Positions 52,180 to 62,047 of a stretch of 64,000 nt of DNA are shown in pieces (within the stretch, counting starts at the first letter, position 1; each line of letters begins with the position of its first letter). The notes under the pieces were generated by a model. That model was given only the letters and a program-made list of their open reading frames with translations. It was not told where the DNA came from and ran no database searches. The DNA lies in the NCBI GenBank assembly GCA_963821705.1, contig CAWGEV010000005.1, forward strand, positions 372,001 through 436,000, read 5' to 3'. Source of the stretch: DASUPK01 sp963821705. Its GTDB lineage: Bacteria > Actinomycetota > Thermoleophilia > Solirubrobacterales > 70-9. The translations under genes and the position numbers were made by a program.

Positions 52180-53929
52180 ATGACACGGCGAGAGGTGGGG
52201 CTCGCCGCGCTGGGGGCGTGCCTGCTCGCCATCGTGATGACCTGGCCCCTGATCTGGCATCTGGGGTCGACGGTCCCGCGCGACATCGGCGATCCCGCTC
52301 GCCGAGGCCTGGCAGCCGGCCTGGGGCGGTCACGCCCTGCTCCACCAGCCGCTCCACTTCTTCGACGCCAACCGCTTCTGGCCGACCAAGTACTCGCTCG
52401 CCTTCGGGGATGCGCTGATCGGCTACGCGCCGGCCGGACTGATCGGCAGCGGGCCCGCACGCGGCGATGGTCCGCTACGACCTGCTCTTCATCTTCGCCT
52501 ATGCGCTCGCGTTCTTCGGCGCCTACCTGCTCGCGCGCGAGCTCGGCCTTGGCCCGGTCGGCGCCGTGATCGCCGGCGCGGCCTTCGCGTACGCGCCGTA
52601 CCGGCTGGAGCAGGACGGCCACCTCCAGGTGATCTCGAGCGGCGGGATCCCGCTGGCCGATCGCCTTCGCCGTGCGCGGCATCCGGCTGCGGCAGCCACT
52701 GGTGGATCTTCTGGGCGTGGATCGTGGCGGCCTGGCAGCTGTCGATCGGCTGGGCGCTCGGCCTCCCGTTCGCTTACGGGATCGCCGGGGCCGTCGCTGA
52801 TCGGGGTGATCGCCTGGCTCGTCCGCGGGCGACCGCCGGTCCCGCGGCGGATGATCGTCGCCGGGAGCGGCCGGCGCGATCGTCTTCACCGCTGTTCTCG
52901 TACTGGATCGCGCACGCACTATCTCTACATCGGGGACCACTTCCCGGCGTCGAGGCGCAGCCCGCACGAGGTCGCGGCCTTCTCCGGGCCGCTCAAGGTG
53001 TTCCTCACGGCGCCGGAGGAGAACTTCGATCTGGGGCGCGCGCCACCGCCGGGCATCCGCGACTCCCTCACGACCTGGCAGGAGAAGACGCTCTTCCCCG
53101 GGGCGGTGATCCTGGTGCTCGCGATGGCGGGGCTGTGGTCGAGCAGCCTCAGCAAGCGCTGGCGCATCGGGCTCGGGATCGCGACAGTGGCGTTCATGGT
53201 GCTCGTCGCTGGGCTTTCGCGAGAGCGGCGGCCTGCTCTGGCCCTACCGCGTCCTCTACGACGCGCTTCCCGGCTGGAACGGAATCCGCACCCCGGGCCG
53301 CATGGCGACCTTCACATCGCTCCCGCTCGCCCTGCTCGCGGCGGCCGGGGCGGAGGCCGCGATCCGGGCGGCCCGGCGGCATCGATGGCCGGCGTGGTCG
53401 GCGGTCGCGGTCACGGGCGTGCTCGCCCTGGCGATCGTCACCGAGGGCCGCAGCCTGCCGTTCGATCCCTTCGACAACCAGGCGGAGCCCCGAGGTGCCG
53501 CCGCTCGCGACCGTCGACCGCCGACATCCCGCAGCCGCAGCTCCACCTGCCGGCCCTCACCGCGAAGGAGAACCGCGCGTTCCAGCTCGAGTCCACGCAG
53601 GGCTTCCCGGAGATCGTCAACGGCAGGGCCAGCACCAACCCGGCGATCGTGCTCGACCTCGTCAAGCGACATGGCGACCTTCCCCGACGCCGCGACGGTC
53701 CGCGAGCTACAGGCCTACGGCGTGCGCACCGTGGTCCTGCACACCGGGCTGACCGAGGGCACGCCCCAGGCCGGCGGCGGCCGCGCAAGCCGATCGCCGG
53801 GCCTGCCGTTGAGGCGCTACCGGCTGCCGGACTCGCCCGGGGCTGATCTTCTACGAGGTCGGCTCGTCGAACGCCAGCCCGGGGCCGAGCGCGGCCTCGC
53901 GCGCCGGGGGTGTCTCCGGGCCGGACTGA
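52180..53929 (+). CDS. Polytopic membrane protein, glycosyltransferase/YfhO-like (many frameshifts)
   Basis: The start MTRREVGLAALGACLLAIVM runs into a membrane helix. Then HLGSTVPRDIGDPLAEAW, YDLLFIFAYALAFFGAYLLA, PVGAVIAGAAFAYAPYRLEQ and LSIGWALGLPFAYGIAG are hydrophobic segments of a GT-C-like arrangement; HLGSTVP near the first loop with acidic residues is usual in that group. The distal part is soluble (ENRAFQLESTQGFPEIVNGR) and the end reads IFYEVGSSNASPGPSAASR. About ten breaks. Length is about 580 residues. It overlaps the convergent gene's end by 79 bp. Confidence 0.6.
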
Positions 53930-55644
53930 GCCCGGCGCTCGCGGAGCCCGGACGACGCTGAGGGTCGCGAGCGAGAGGACCAGCCCCGAGGCGACCAGCC
54001 AGAGCGCCGAGCTGTTGCCGTGGATTGAGCACGCTGATGTCGTCGCCTGCGATGCCCGGGCCGACCGCGGAGACGCAGGCCCAGCTGAGCAGGGCGGGAC
54101 CGCATAGCGGTAGTCCGAGAGCGAGGTCGACGGCGTCGCGCGCACCGCGAGCACGACGGAGGTCAGCACCGCGGCGACGAAGGGCGCGACGGCCAGCCAG
54201 GCGTTGGTCACGCCGAACGCGGTGAGGACGGTGTGCTCGAGCCTACCCTGCACCAGCCAGTCGGCCCAGGTCCCGATGCCCTGCTTGCCGAGCAGCGGAT
54301 AGGTCAGCGTCCCGACCAGCATCATCAGCGCCGAGGGGATCGCGAGCCCAGGGTGAGCGCCGGCAGGCGCTTGTAGGCGTAGGCGAGGCCGATCGCGACG
54401 AAGGGAAGGGCCGGGATCAGGAACCGCGGCCCCGGGGTGCCGCCGCCGAAGGGCAGCCAGTAGCCGCTGTTGTAGATGAAGTAGACGGCGGCGATCGCGA
54501 GGATCGTGTTGGCCTCGGCGCGGTGGTCCCGCCGCATCATGAAGACGCCCACGACCGCCATGACGATGATCGGGGTCAGGACGAGCAGGCCGCGTCCGGC
54601 GAGCAGCAGGCTGACGGCGCTGTCGAAGCGAGGCGCCGTGATCCCGAAGAAGCCCGTGGCTGTTCAGGCCGAGCACGTCGTGGCCGCTCACGCCCGGGAA
54701 GGCGACGGCGTCGCCGTAGGCGAGCTTCAGCGGGTTGCCGAAGGCCCAGTAGTTGAAGCCGAGCATCGGCAGGGCCCCCGCCAGCGCCGCCGGCGCCGTA
54801 GGCCGCCGCGCGGCTGATGAGGGGGCGCACGCGAGCGCGACCCGTTTCATGTTGGCTCCGACGGGAGAGCGCGTAGCCGAAGAGGACGACGCCGACCAGC
54901 CCGGTCTGGAACTCGAAGGTGACGGCGAGCCCGGCGAGCAGCCCGGCGAGCCGCGACCAGCCCGAGGCTCGGCGGGCCGTCCCGCTCCTTCATCAGCAGG
55001 CAGAACGCGGCGAAGGCGAAGCCGGCCGAGATCACGTGCGAGAAGAACTCCGCGGCGAAGGTCATCACCACCGTCGCCAGGCCGAGGGTGATCGCGGCGG
55101 CGGTCCCGTAGCCGGGCACGAAGCGGTCGGCCGCCCAGCGCACCGCGAGCAGGAGCAGGATGCGCCGGGATCACCGCGGCGAGCAGCGTGAGAGCCCAGA
55201 CGATCGGCGTGTCGACTCCTCGACGATCCGCTGGACCCGCATCCCGCGCTCGACGTTGTAGCCGTAGTTCTCGAGCGGGATGACGGTGTCGCCGGGGTCC
55301 ACTTCGGATGCGCCGTCTGCTCGGCGTTGTTCACCGCGGCCCGGGCGAGCTTGTCCCCGCCGAGGGCCTCGATCGCCATGTAGAGCGGAGTGCGTGAGCG
55401 CGGCCATGCCCGGGCTCTTCACCGAGTAGAAGTGGCCGTTCGACCCAGGCCTTGTCGTTGGTGTCCCAGTGCCACTGGTCGATCTGGGTCTGGCCCTTGG
55501 AGAAGGCCTGCACCTGGTCGAAGTGGGCCATCTGCGCCCAGCCCATCTGGTGCATGACGAGTCCCCAGGCGACGCCGAGGGTGACGATGGCGGCGACGCC
55601 GGGGCGGGCGAAGAGCGTTGTAGCGACTGTCGCAGGCGTCTCAT
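53851..55644 (-). CDS. Polytopic membrane protein, glycosyltransferase-like (many frameshifts)
   Basis: ATG 55644 overlaps the methyltransferase stop (ATGA). Readable pieces in order are AAIVTLGVAWGLVMHQMGWA, QWHWDTNDKAWVE, NGHFYSVKSPGMAALT (a Lys-Ser-Pro-Gly loop typical of polyprenyl-sugar transferases), AAAITLGLATVVMTFAAEFF, PMLGFNYWAFGNPLKLAYGD, AVVGVFMMRRDHRAEANTIL, SALMMLVGTLTYPLLG and LWLVASGLVLSLATLSVV. It ends LAFDEPTS. Around ten breaks occur. It is the third gene of a GT2-methyltransferase-membrane protein run. Confidence 0.62.
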
Positions 55645-56269
55645 GAAGGCGGCGATTGTACGCGGCAGAGGACCATGGTCCACGGTGTCGGGCTTCTGAT
55701 CTCGACTACCTCGAAGCGGCGGGTGAGAAACCTCACGAAGTCCCGCCTCGACCAGTGGTTCAGGTGGCCGGGTGTGTTGCCGAGATCGCCGACGTAGGAG
55801 AGGCGCGCCAGGTTGAGCGCCCGCCAGAGCGGCTCGCGGGGGACGCTCGCGATCAGCCACGGCTTCGCCAGGCCGGCCGAGCACGTCGAGCGCGCGCTCG
55901 GGATCCTCGAGGTGCTCGAGCACCTCGCAGCAGACGATCAGCTCGGCGGCGTGACGAGCCGGATCGAGCTGCTCGACCGGAGTCGCCTCGAAGTCGATCT
56001 CGACGCCCGCGCCGCCGGCGCGGCGCCGGGCCTCCTCCAGCACCTGGGGGAAGGCGTCGGTTCCCCGCATCGCGAATGCCCCGCCCGGCGAGCCGGATGG
56101 CCAGCTCGCCCTCGCCGCAGCCGACCTCGTGGGCCTCGCTCGCCCCGGTCCGCTCGACCAGCTCGTCGAGCTCGGCCATGAAGCCCGCCATCAGCCGCCG
56201 GGCGACCGGATTCGAGGTCCCGTACTTGTCGTAGACGTTCCCGCCGGTCTCGGCGGCCTCGACGCTCAT
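55641..56269 (-). CDS. SAM-dependent methyltransferase, class I (frameshifted)
   Basis: The start MSVEAAETGGNVYDKYGTSN leads to AHEVGCGEGELAIRLAGRG, the SAM loop (GCGEG). CCEVLEHLEDPERALDVLGR is motif II/III of Methyltransf_11/23 proteins and the C-terminus reads EIRSPTPWTMVLCRVQSPPS. Two or three breaks. About 208 residues. It sits between a polyprenol-phosphate glycosyltransferase and a membrane glycosyltransferase-like gene, so a role in modifying a glycan or lipid is plausible. Confidence 0.78.
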
Positions 56270-56322
56270 CGAACGACGCTGGTCTCGATCGTCTCGACGC
56301 GTGATCGGGCGGAGCGGCTCGG

Positions 56323-57298
56323 TCACCGCGCTCGTAGTTGGAGGGCCCGACCCCGGCCTCGAGCTCGAGCCGCCGGACCCGCTCGTAGACGCGCTGCTGG
56401 ATCGGCTCGCTGCCCGGCGAGGGCGTCGCCGATGATCCCGAGCGCGAACATCTGCACGGCGGCCAGCATCAGCACGGCGCCGAGGATCAGCGACTGGATG
56501 TGGCCGGTGCGGTCGCCGTTCACGATCCAGTCGAAGAGGAACGGGGACCAGGCCGCCAGCGCCAACAGGCCGAAGACGATCGTGAGCAGCATGAAGACGC
56601 GCAGCGGCTCGTAGAGGGTGTAGGCGCGGAAGATCGCGAAGGCGTTCCGCCTGACGTAGGCGGATGTCGAGCCGACGAGACGCGACTCCCGCTCGGTCTG
56701 GTTGGGGGTGATCGAGACGTCCTCGATCGCGACGGACATCTTGCCTGCCTGGATCAGGCTCTCGAGCGTGTACGTGTAGCGGGAGACGACGATCAGCTGG
56801 AGCGCGGCCTCGCGGTTGTACGCCCGGAAGCCCGAGGTCGTGTCGAGCACCCTGGTGCCCGAGGCCCGGCGGACCACCCAGCTGCCGAGCTCTGGAGGAG
56901 CTTCTTGGTGGGGGAGAAGTGCTCGACGGTCTGCACCTGGCGGTCGCCGACGACCATGTCGGCCCGCAGCGCGACGATCGGCTCGACGAGGCGCGGGATG
57001 TCCGCGGCGCTGTACTGCCCGTCGGCGTCGGTGTTGACGATCACGTCGGCGCCGAGCTTGAGGGCGGCGTCGAGCCCCGCCTGGAAGGCGGTCGGCGAGA
57101 CCCCGGTTGCTGGTCAGCCTGACCAGGTGGTCGACACCGTGGCGCCGGGCGACCTCGACCGTGGCGTCGGTCGAGCCGTCGTCGATCACCAGCCACTCGA
57201 CCTCGGTCGAAGCCCGCCACCTCGCGCGGGAGCTCCGAGAGCACCTGCGGGAGCGATTCCTCCTCGTTCAGGCAGGGAATCTGGATGACCAGCTTCAC
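56323..57298 (-). CDS. GT2 glycosyltransferase with C-terminal membrane helices, GtrB/DPM1-like (frameshifted)
   Basis: It starts (GTG 57298) KLVIQIPCLNEEESLPQVLS, then WLVIDDGSTDATVEVARRHG and a DADGQY metal motif read as IVNTDADGQYSAADIPRL. Next come TTSGFRAYNREAALQLIV and IEDVSITPNQTERESRL. Two hydrophobic helices follow (VFMLLTIVFGLLALAAWSPF and ILGAVLMLAAVQMFALGIIG). That arrangement fits enzymes moving sugars onto polyprenyl phosphate. Five breaks; the last codons before 56323 are in doubt. Confidence 0.82.
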
Positions 57299-57325
57299 CG
57301 GGGTGATCGTAGGGTTTGTTCCGCC

Positions 57326-58078
57326 ATGGCGCGGTTCATTCGGACCCTCGCGGTTGAGCGGCTCGGCCAGGGGCCGCCGATCCTCTTCGTCCACGGTGAC
57401 ATCGTCGGGCCCGCGCTCACCTGGCGAAAGCAGCGCGAGCTGGCCGAGCGCTGGAGCCTGATCATCCCCAGCCGCCCGGGCTTCGGGCAGAGCCCGCCCC
57501 TCGAGCGCAACGACTTCGAGGTCGAGGCGCCGATGTTCGCCGAGCTGCTCGGCGATGGCGCCCACCTGGTCGGCCATTCCTACGGCGCGGTGATCGCCCT
57601 GCTGGCGGCGGCGCAGCGGCCCGAGGCGGTGCGGTCGCTGACCGTCTCGGAGCCCGGCTGTCTGCGGGTCGCCGCGGGCATCCCGGTGGTGGACGAGATG
57701 ATCGCCAACGGCGAGAAGCTCTTCGCCCACGCGGAGGAGATCCCGTCAGACGACTTCCTCCGGCTCTTCCGCGGCGGGGCGGGCTCGGCGTACGACACCC
57801 CCGAACAGCTGCCCGAGGAGCTCATGCACGGCGTCGAGCTGCTGAAGCGCGAGCGGCCCTCCTGGGAGGCCGAGATCCCCCTGGAGCGCCTCGCCGCCGC
57901 GCCCTTCCCCGTCCTGGTCCTCTCCGGAGGACACTCGCCGGCCTTCGAGGCCGTCTGCGACGCGCTCGCCGAGTCCCTCTCGGCCGAGCGCGAGGTCATC
58001 TCCGGCCGCGGGCACACCGTTCCCTCCACCGGCGAGCCCTACAACGAGCGGCTCGAGGCCTTCATGCGCTCCCGCTGA
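57326..58078 (+). CDS. Alpha/beta hydrolase
   Basis: The 250-residue protein has the oxyanion segment ILFVHGDIVGPALTW, the nucleophile elbow LVGHSYGAVIALLAAA (Ser) and a C-terminal GRGHTVPSTG (His). The acid is probably in the strand ending VLVLSGGHSPAF or the nearby Glu. The Gly-Asp in HGDIVGP, where many relatives have HGFG, is a small difference. It is intact, unlike its left neighbours, and divergent from the GT2 gene by 27 bp. Substrate unknown. Confidence 0.85.
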   Translation: MARFIRTLAVERLGQGPPILFVHGDIVGPALTWRKQRELAERWSLIIPSRPGFGQSPPLERNDFEVEAPMFAELLGDGAHLVGHSYGAVIALLAAAQRPEAVRSLTVSEPGCLRVAAGIPVVDEMIANGEKLFAHAEEIPSDDFLRLFRGGAGSAYDTPEQLPEELMHGVELLKRERPSWEAEIPLERLAAAPFPVLVLSGGHSPAFEAVCDALAESLSAEREVISGRGHTVPSTGEPYNERLEAFMRSR

Positions 58079-58109
58079 TCGACGAGGAGCGGGCGGCCCT
58101 GGTTTGGTC

Positions 58110-59936
58110 CTACGAGGCCTTGCCGTTGGCGGTTCGCACCGACGAAGCGATCAGCCGCGAGTAGAGCTCGATCCCCTTTTCGGTCAGGTGGATGCCGTCG
58201 GTGGTGATCCCGCCGTGGGTCGACGCGACCGCGTGCCAGTCGACGAGCTGCGCCTGTCCCCAGTCGCGCGCGGCTTGGGACAGCGCCGAGTTGACCTCCC
58301 CCTGCCAGCTCCTCGGCACCTCGACGTTCACCAGGTAGACGTGCTGGACGCCGCGCAGGGCGTCGTGGAGCTTCTGGAGGTCGTTGCTGTAGACCGGCCC
58401 GTTGTTGCCTAGCTGGAGGATCACGTTGTCCGGCACCTTGCCGTGGGCCGAGTACCGGTGGAGGAGGTCGATGATGTCGCTGACCTGTCGGCCGACGGCG
58501 GCGTCCAACGTCAGCTTCGGGCCGAGCAGGCGCGCGAGGCCGTTGCGCGCATCGACCATCACCGAGTCGCCCAGGGCGAGGACGGGCAGGGCCTTCGCCC
58601 TCTTCGTCTTGGCTCCCGCCTTCACCGGGACGCGGCCGCCGGATCTCTCGGCGATCGCCTGAGAGACCGAGACCGGGTGGGCGACGAAGGTCGTCTTGGG
58701 CGTGATGTGGGCCGAGGCCACGCGCAGCTGCCCCGGCCGGCCCTTCGGCACGATGCCGCTCCAGCCGACGACGAGCACGACCGTGGTGACGCCGACCGCG
58801 AGCCCGAGGCGCCCGAGGCGGGTCCAGTCCGGCTGCTGCCAGCTGGTCGAGCGGCGGAAGGGCTGCTCGACATAGCGGTAGGAGAGGTCGGCGAGCCCGA
58901 TCGTCGCGCCGAGCTGCAGCGCGAAGAGGATCGGGCCGTGGAGTGGCACGTCGATCCCCGGGCGGGTCAGCTCGAGGACCGGCCAGTGCCAGAGGTAGAA
59001 GCTGTAGCTGCGCACCCCGAGCCAGCGGGCGCCGGGGTTGCCCATCACCCGGCCGATGGTCGCCGCAGGGTGCGCCAGCGCCGCGATCAGCATCGCGGTC
59101 CACAGCGAGAGGAGCAGGAAGCCGCCGTGGTAGAGCGAGACGTCGTAGTCGTGGACGGTGAGGAAGGTGATCACGACCATCGAGAGCCCGATCACGCCGA
59201 TCACGTCCAGGACGGTGGGCGCCAGCGTGCCGGTCTTCGCCCTGAGGCGGTCGGGGTGCCAGAAGAAGGCGAGCGCGACGCCGATCAGCAGCGGGGTCGC
59301 CCGGGTGTCGGTCCCGTAGAAGACCCGGTTCGGGTTGACGGGGTCGAAGAGGATCGCCATCAACAGGCTCGAGGCGATCGCGCCGGCGATCACGCCGATC
59401 ACCACCCGCCGGTGGCCGAACCGGGTCATGAAGAACGCGAACGCGATCGGCCAGAGCAGGTAGAACTGCTCCTCGACCGCCAGGGACCAGAGGTGCCGGA
59501 AGAGCGAAGGCCGCGCGAACTCCTGGAAGTAGGACTGGTGGCTCAGGATCAGGTCCCAGTTGGTGACGTACGCCATCGAGGCGAGCGCCTGGCTGCGCAG
59601 GGTCGAGATCTGGCCGAAGTCGAAGAAGGCGCCGAGCACCATCACCACGGCGATCAGCACCCCAACCGCGGGCAGCAGGCGTCGCGCTCGGCGCAGCCAG
59701 AAGCGGACCAGGTCGACCCGGCCCTCCTTGCGGAACTCGCTGAGCAGGAGCGAGGTGATCAGGTAACCGCTGATCACGAAGAAGACGTCGACGCCGAGGA
59801 AGCCGCCCGGAAGCCAGCCCCCGCCGTTGTGGAAGTGGTAGACGAAGACGGCCAGGACGGCCAGTGCCCGGAGGCCGTCCAACCCGGGCATGTAGGGGAG
59901 ACGCGTGCCGCTTGCTTCCGTCGGACGATCGCTCAT
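58110..59936 (-). CDS. OafA/YrhL-type acyltransferase with C-terminal SGNH domain
   Basis: The 608-residue protein starts with the acyltransferase-3 motif PYMPGLDGLRALAVLAVFVY and FLGVDVFFVISGYLITSLLL; RLLPAVGVLIAVVMVLGAFF and LWSLAVEEQFYLLWPIAFAF (Glu-Glu-Gln-Phe-Tyr) follow. Ten hydrophobic helices run to about residue 400. The external SGNH-like domain has LALGDSVMVDARNGLARLLG, VILQLGNNGPV and DGIHLTEKGIELYSRLI. Such proteins O-acetylate cell-surface polysaccharides or peptidoglycan. It is intact. Confidence 0.9.
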   Translation of the reverse strand: MSDRPTEASGTRLPYMPGLDGLRALAVLAVFVYHFHNGGGWLPGGFLGVDVFFVISGYLITSLLLSEFRKEGRVDLVRFWLRRARRLLPAVGVLIAVVMVLGAFFDFGQISTLRSQALASMAYVTNWDLILSHQSYFQEFARPSLFRHLWSLAVEEQFYLLWPIAFAFFMTRFGHRRVVIGVIAGAIASSLLMAILFDPVNPNRVFYGTDTRATPLLIGVALAFFWHPDRLRAKTGTLAPTVLDVIGVIGLSMVVITFLTVHDYDVSLYHGGFLLLSLWTAMLIAALAHPAATIGRVMGNPGARWLGVRSYSFYLWHWPVLELTRPGIDVPLHGPILFALQLGATIGLADLSYRYVEQPFRRSTSWQQPDWTRLGRLGLAVGVTTVVLVVGWSGIVPKGRPGQLRVASAHITPKTTFVAHPVSVSQAIAERSGGRVPVKAGAKTKRAKALPVLALGDSVMVDARNGLARLLGPKLTLDAAVGRQVSDIIDLLHRYSAHGKVPDNVILQLGNNGPVYSNDLQKLHDALRGVQHVYLVNVEVPRSWQGEVNSALSQAARDWGQAQLVDWHAVASTHGGITTDGIHLTEKGIELYSRLIASSVRTANGKAS

Positions 59937-60039
59937 TGCACTCCTGGGTAGGCCGGCTAAGGGCCGACCCTCACCTCACAGGAATGGTCGCAACATCGGG
60001 CCGCCTTCTCCAGCCTCGGGAGCGGCCTTGCAGGGGGAG

Positions 60040-60113
<74 letters not shown>

Positions 60114-60135
60114 TCGGCGCCATTGAAGCACCGCG

Positions 60136-60492
60136 TCAGGTCAGCGGGACCTCCACCGCTGCGTTGAGGTTCGGGTAGTAGTCCTTCACCCGGTCGGCGC
60201 CGTACTTCTCGCGGAACGCATCCGCGGCGTGGTCGACCACGGTGGGATCGCCTGTCGGCTTGGCGTTGCCGCTGTACTCGGCGCCATCCGCTTGCAGCCC
60301 CACCGTTGGGGTCTTCTCGATGTTCCGGTACCAGACACTGTCGGTGCCGGTGACTGGGACCAGCACGACCTTGTCCCCCTCCAGTACGAACCAGACCGGG
60401 CGGGTGCTCTGCTGACCCGTTTTCCGCCCGGTGACGGTCAGCTCCACCTCGTTCGCATCCTGCAGGGCATTCTTCAACTGCTGGGCTCCCAT
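60136..60492 (-). CDS. Deazaflavin (F420)-dependent nitroreductase-family protein
   Basis: The 118-residue split-barrel protein starts at ATG 60492 behind AGGAGG; the longer frame is rejected. TVTGRKTGQQSTRPVWFVLE is the Ddn/F420 family start, then DKVVLVPVTGTDSVWYRNIE and TPTVGLQADGAEY. Such proteins bind F420 or heme-like cofactors and reduce varied substrates. It is intact and divergent from the next gene by 85 bp. Confidence 0.82.
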   Translation of the reverse strand: MGAQQLKNALQDANEVELTVTGRKTGQQSTRPVWFVLEGDKVVLVPVTGTDSVWYRNIEKTPTVGLQADGAEYSGNAKPTGDPTVVDHAADAFREKYGADRVKDYYPNLNAAVEVPLT

Positions 60493-60577
60493 GGCTTCCT
60501 CCTGTGGTCTTGCTCCCCGAAGCAAGCCTAGACCCCGTGTAGCGCCATCGTCCCCCATGTGGGTCTAGGCTCGTGCC

Positions 60578-62044
60578 GTGTCTCGACTGCGATTCGTCCT
60601 CCCGCTTGCGTCGATGCTGGGAGGGTTGGTCCTGGGCGCCGGCGGATCGGCTCTCGCGAGCGACGGCGGTGCCGAGGGCGTCACGGCGAGCGATTCACCC
60701 ACCCTCAGCCCCTGCGATCTGAACGCCGGCCCCCGCTTTCGCTGCGGCCGGATCACCGTCCCGGCGGTCAGGGCGGATCCCAACCTGGGAGAGCAGTCGA
60801 TCTTCTTCGCGGTCCTCCCGCGGGAGCGAGCGGCGAAGCCACCGGTGGGGACCATCGTCGCGGTGGAGGGCGGCCCGGGTTATGCGAGCACCAACTACGA
60901 CTCGGCGAAGTCCTACCGGGCGGTCTTCGGGCCGCTGCTGCGCCGCCGCGACCTGGTGCTGATCGACCAGCGCGGCACCGGCCACTCGCAGGCCGTGGAC
61001 TGCCCGCAGCTGCAGCGGGGGATGGTCCCGGAGGTGGTCGCGACTGCCTCCTGCGCGAACCAGCTCGGCGCTCGGTATCAGGGGTTCACTTCGGCCGAGT
61101 CCGCCGCCGACATCGAGGCCGTCCGTACCGCGCTCGGCCTGGGGCCGATCACCTTGTACGGCGACTCGTACGGGACCCTGCTGGCTCAGGCGTACTCGGT
61201 CCGCTACCCCACGAGCCTGCGGTCGCTGGTGCTCTCCTCGGCCTACCCGGCCGACGATCCGTTCTGGCGGACGATCTACCCGGCGGCGATGCAGGCGCTG
61301 AAGCTCAGCTGCGCCCGGAGCTCATCCTGCCGGGCGAGGGCCGCGTCCCTCTGCGGCGGGAATAGGTTGCGCTGTTCGTGGGACGGCGAGCAGCGCTTCC
61401 GTCACGCGCTCGCCCGGATCCAGCGCACCGGCGGTCCGCTCAACGGCACGCTGGAGTACCTGCTCGAGGCTGGGACCTGGTCGCCGAACTCGTATCTGGC
61501 TCTGAACCGCGCGGTGACCGAGTACCTCGCGGGCGACCCCGCTCGCCTCAATCGCATCGCCGACCAGGGGCGACCCGGCGACGGCGACTTCCACTACTTC
61601 TCCACTGGGATGGGTACGGCGGTCGAGTGCAACGACTACCCGGTCGTCTGGGACCGCGTCGCCGACTTCGCCCAGCGCACGGCGGAGTTCGATCAGGCGA
61701 CGGCCGCGTTTCCCCGCCGCCGGCTTTTCGCGCCCCTGACGGTGAGCCAGTGGATGACCCTCCCGGCCACCGGATTCACGGGATGCCTCTCCTGGCCGCC
61801 GCCGACGGCTGGGATGGAGCCGCCCGTGCCGGTGGGCGCCACGCAGCCCGCCGGGCTGCCGGTCCTGGTGCTCTCCGGCGAGTTCGACGACATCACCACG
61901 GTCAAGGAGGCCCGTCAGGTCGCCGCCCGCTACCCGTCATCCCGGCTCCGAATCGTCCCCAACCGCGGGCACGCCTCCGACCTCTACTACCCGTATCGCT
62001 CACCGGCGGTCGGCTGGATCCGCCGCTTCGTCGCGGCCCACTAG
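60578..62044 (+). CDS. Secreted alpha/beta hydrolase, TAP/prolyl-aminopeptidase-like
   Basis: The 488-residue protein has a signal peptide (RFVLPLASMLGGLVLGAGGS, cleavage near ALAS) and the S33 pattern: VEGGPGYASTNY (oxyanion), VLIDQRGTGHSQAVDCPQL, ITLYGDSYGTLLAQAYSV (Ser), VLVLSGEFDDITTVKEAR (Asp) and PNRGHASDLYY (His). A lid region with several cysteines separates core halves. Likely an exported peptidase or esterase. It starts GTG (60578) and is intact. Confidence 0.88.
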   Translation: MSRLRFVLPLASMLGGLVLGAGGSALASDGGAEGVTASDSPTLSPCDLNAGPRFRCGRITVPAVRADPNLGEQSIFFAVLPRERAAKPPVGTIVAVEGGPGYASTNYDSAKSYRAVFGPLLRRRDLVLIDQRGTGHSQAVDCPQLQRGMVPEVVATASCANQLGARYQGFTSAESAADIEAVRTALGLGPITLYGDSYGTLLAQAYSVRYPTSLRSLVLSSAYPADDPFWRTIYPAAMQALKLSCARSSSCRARAASLCGGNRLRCSWDGEQRFRHALARIQRTGGPLNGTLEYLLEAGTWSPNSYLALNRAVTEYLAGDPARLNRIADQGRPGDGDFHYFSTGMGTAVECNDYPVVWDRVADFAQRTAEFDQATAAFPRRRLFAPLTVSQWMTLPATGFTGCLSWPPPTAGMEPPVPVGATQPAGLPVLVLSGEFDDITTVKEARQVAARYPSSRLRIVPNRGHASDLYYPYRSPAVGWIRRFVAAH

Positions 62045-62047
62045 GCG

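Noticed and set aside
31816..57298. Programmed frameshifting or recoding as the cause of the many breaks
   Set aside because: No repeated slippery site with a downstream structure was seen, and all gene types in the block are hit; sequence error explains it more simply.
58443..59951. A 502-codon + strand frame opposite the OafA-like acyltransferase
   Set aside because: It is a shadow of a well-supported gene; its translation is Arg/Glu/Ala low complexity without domains.
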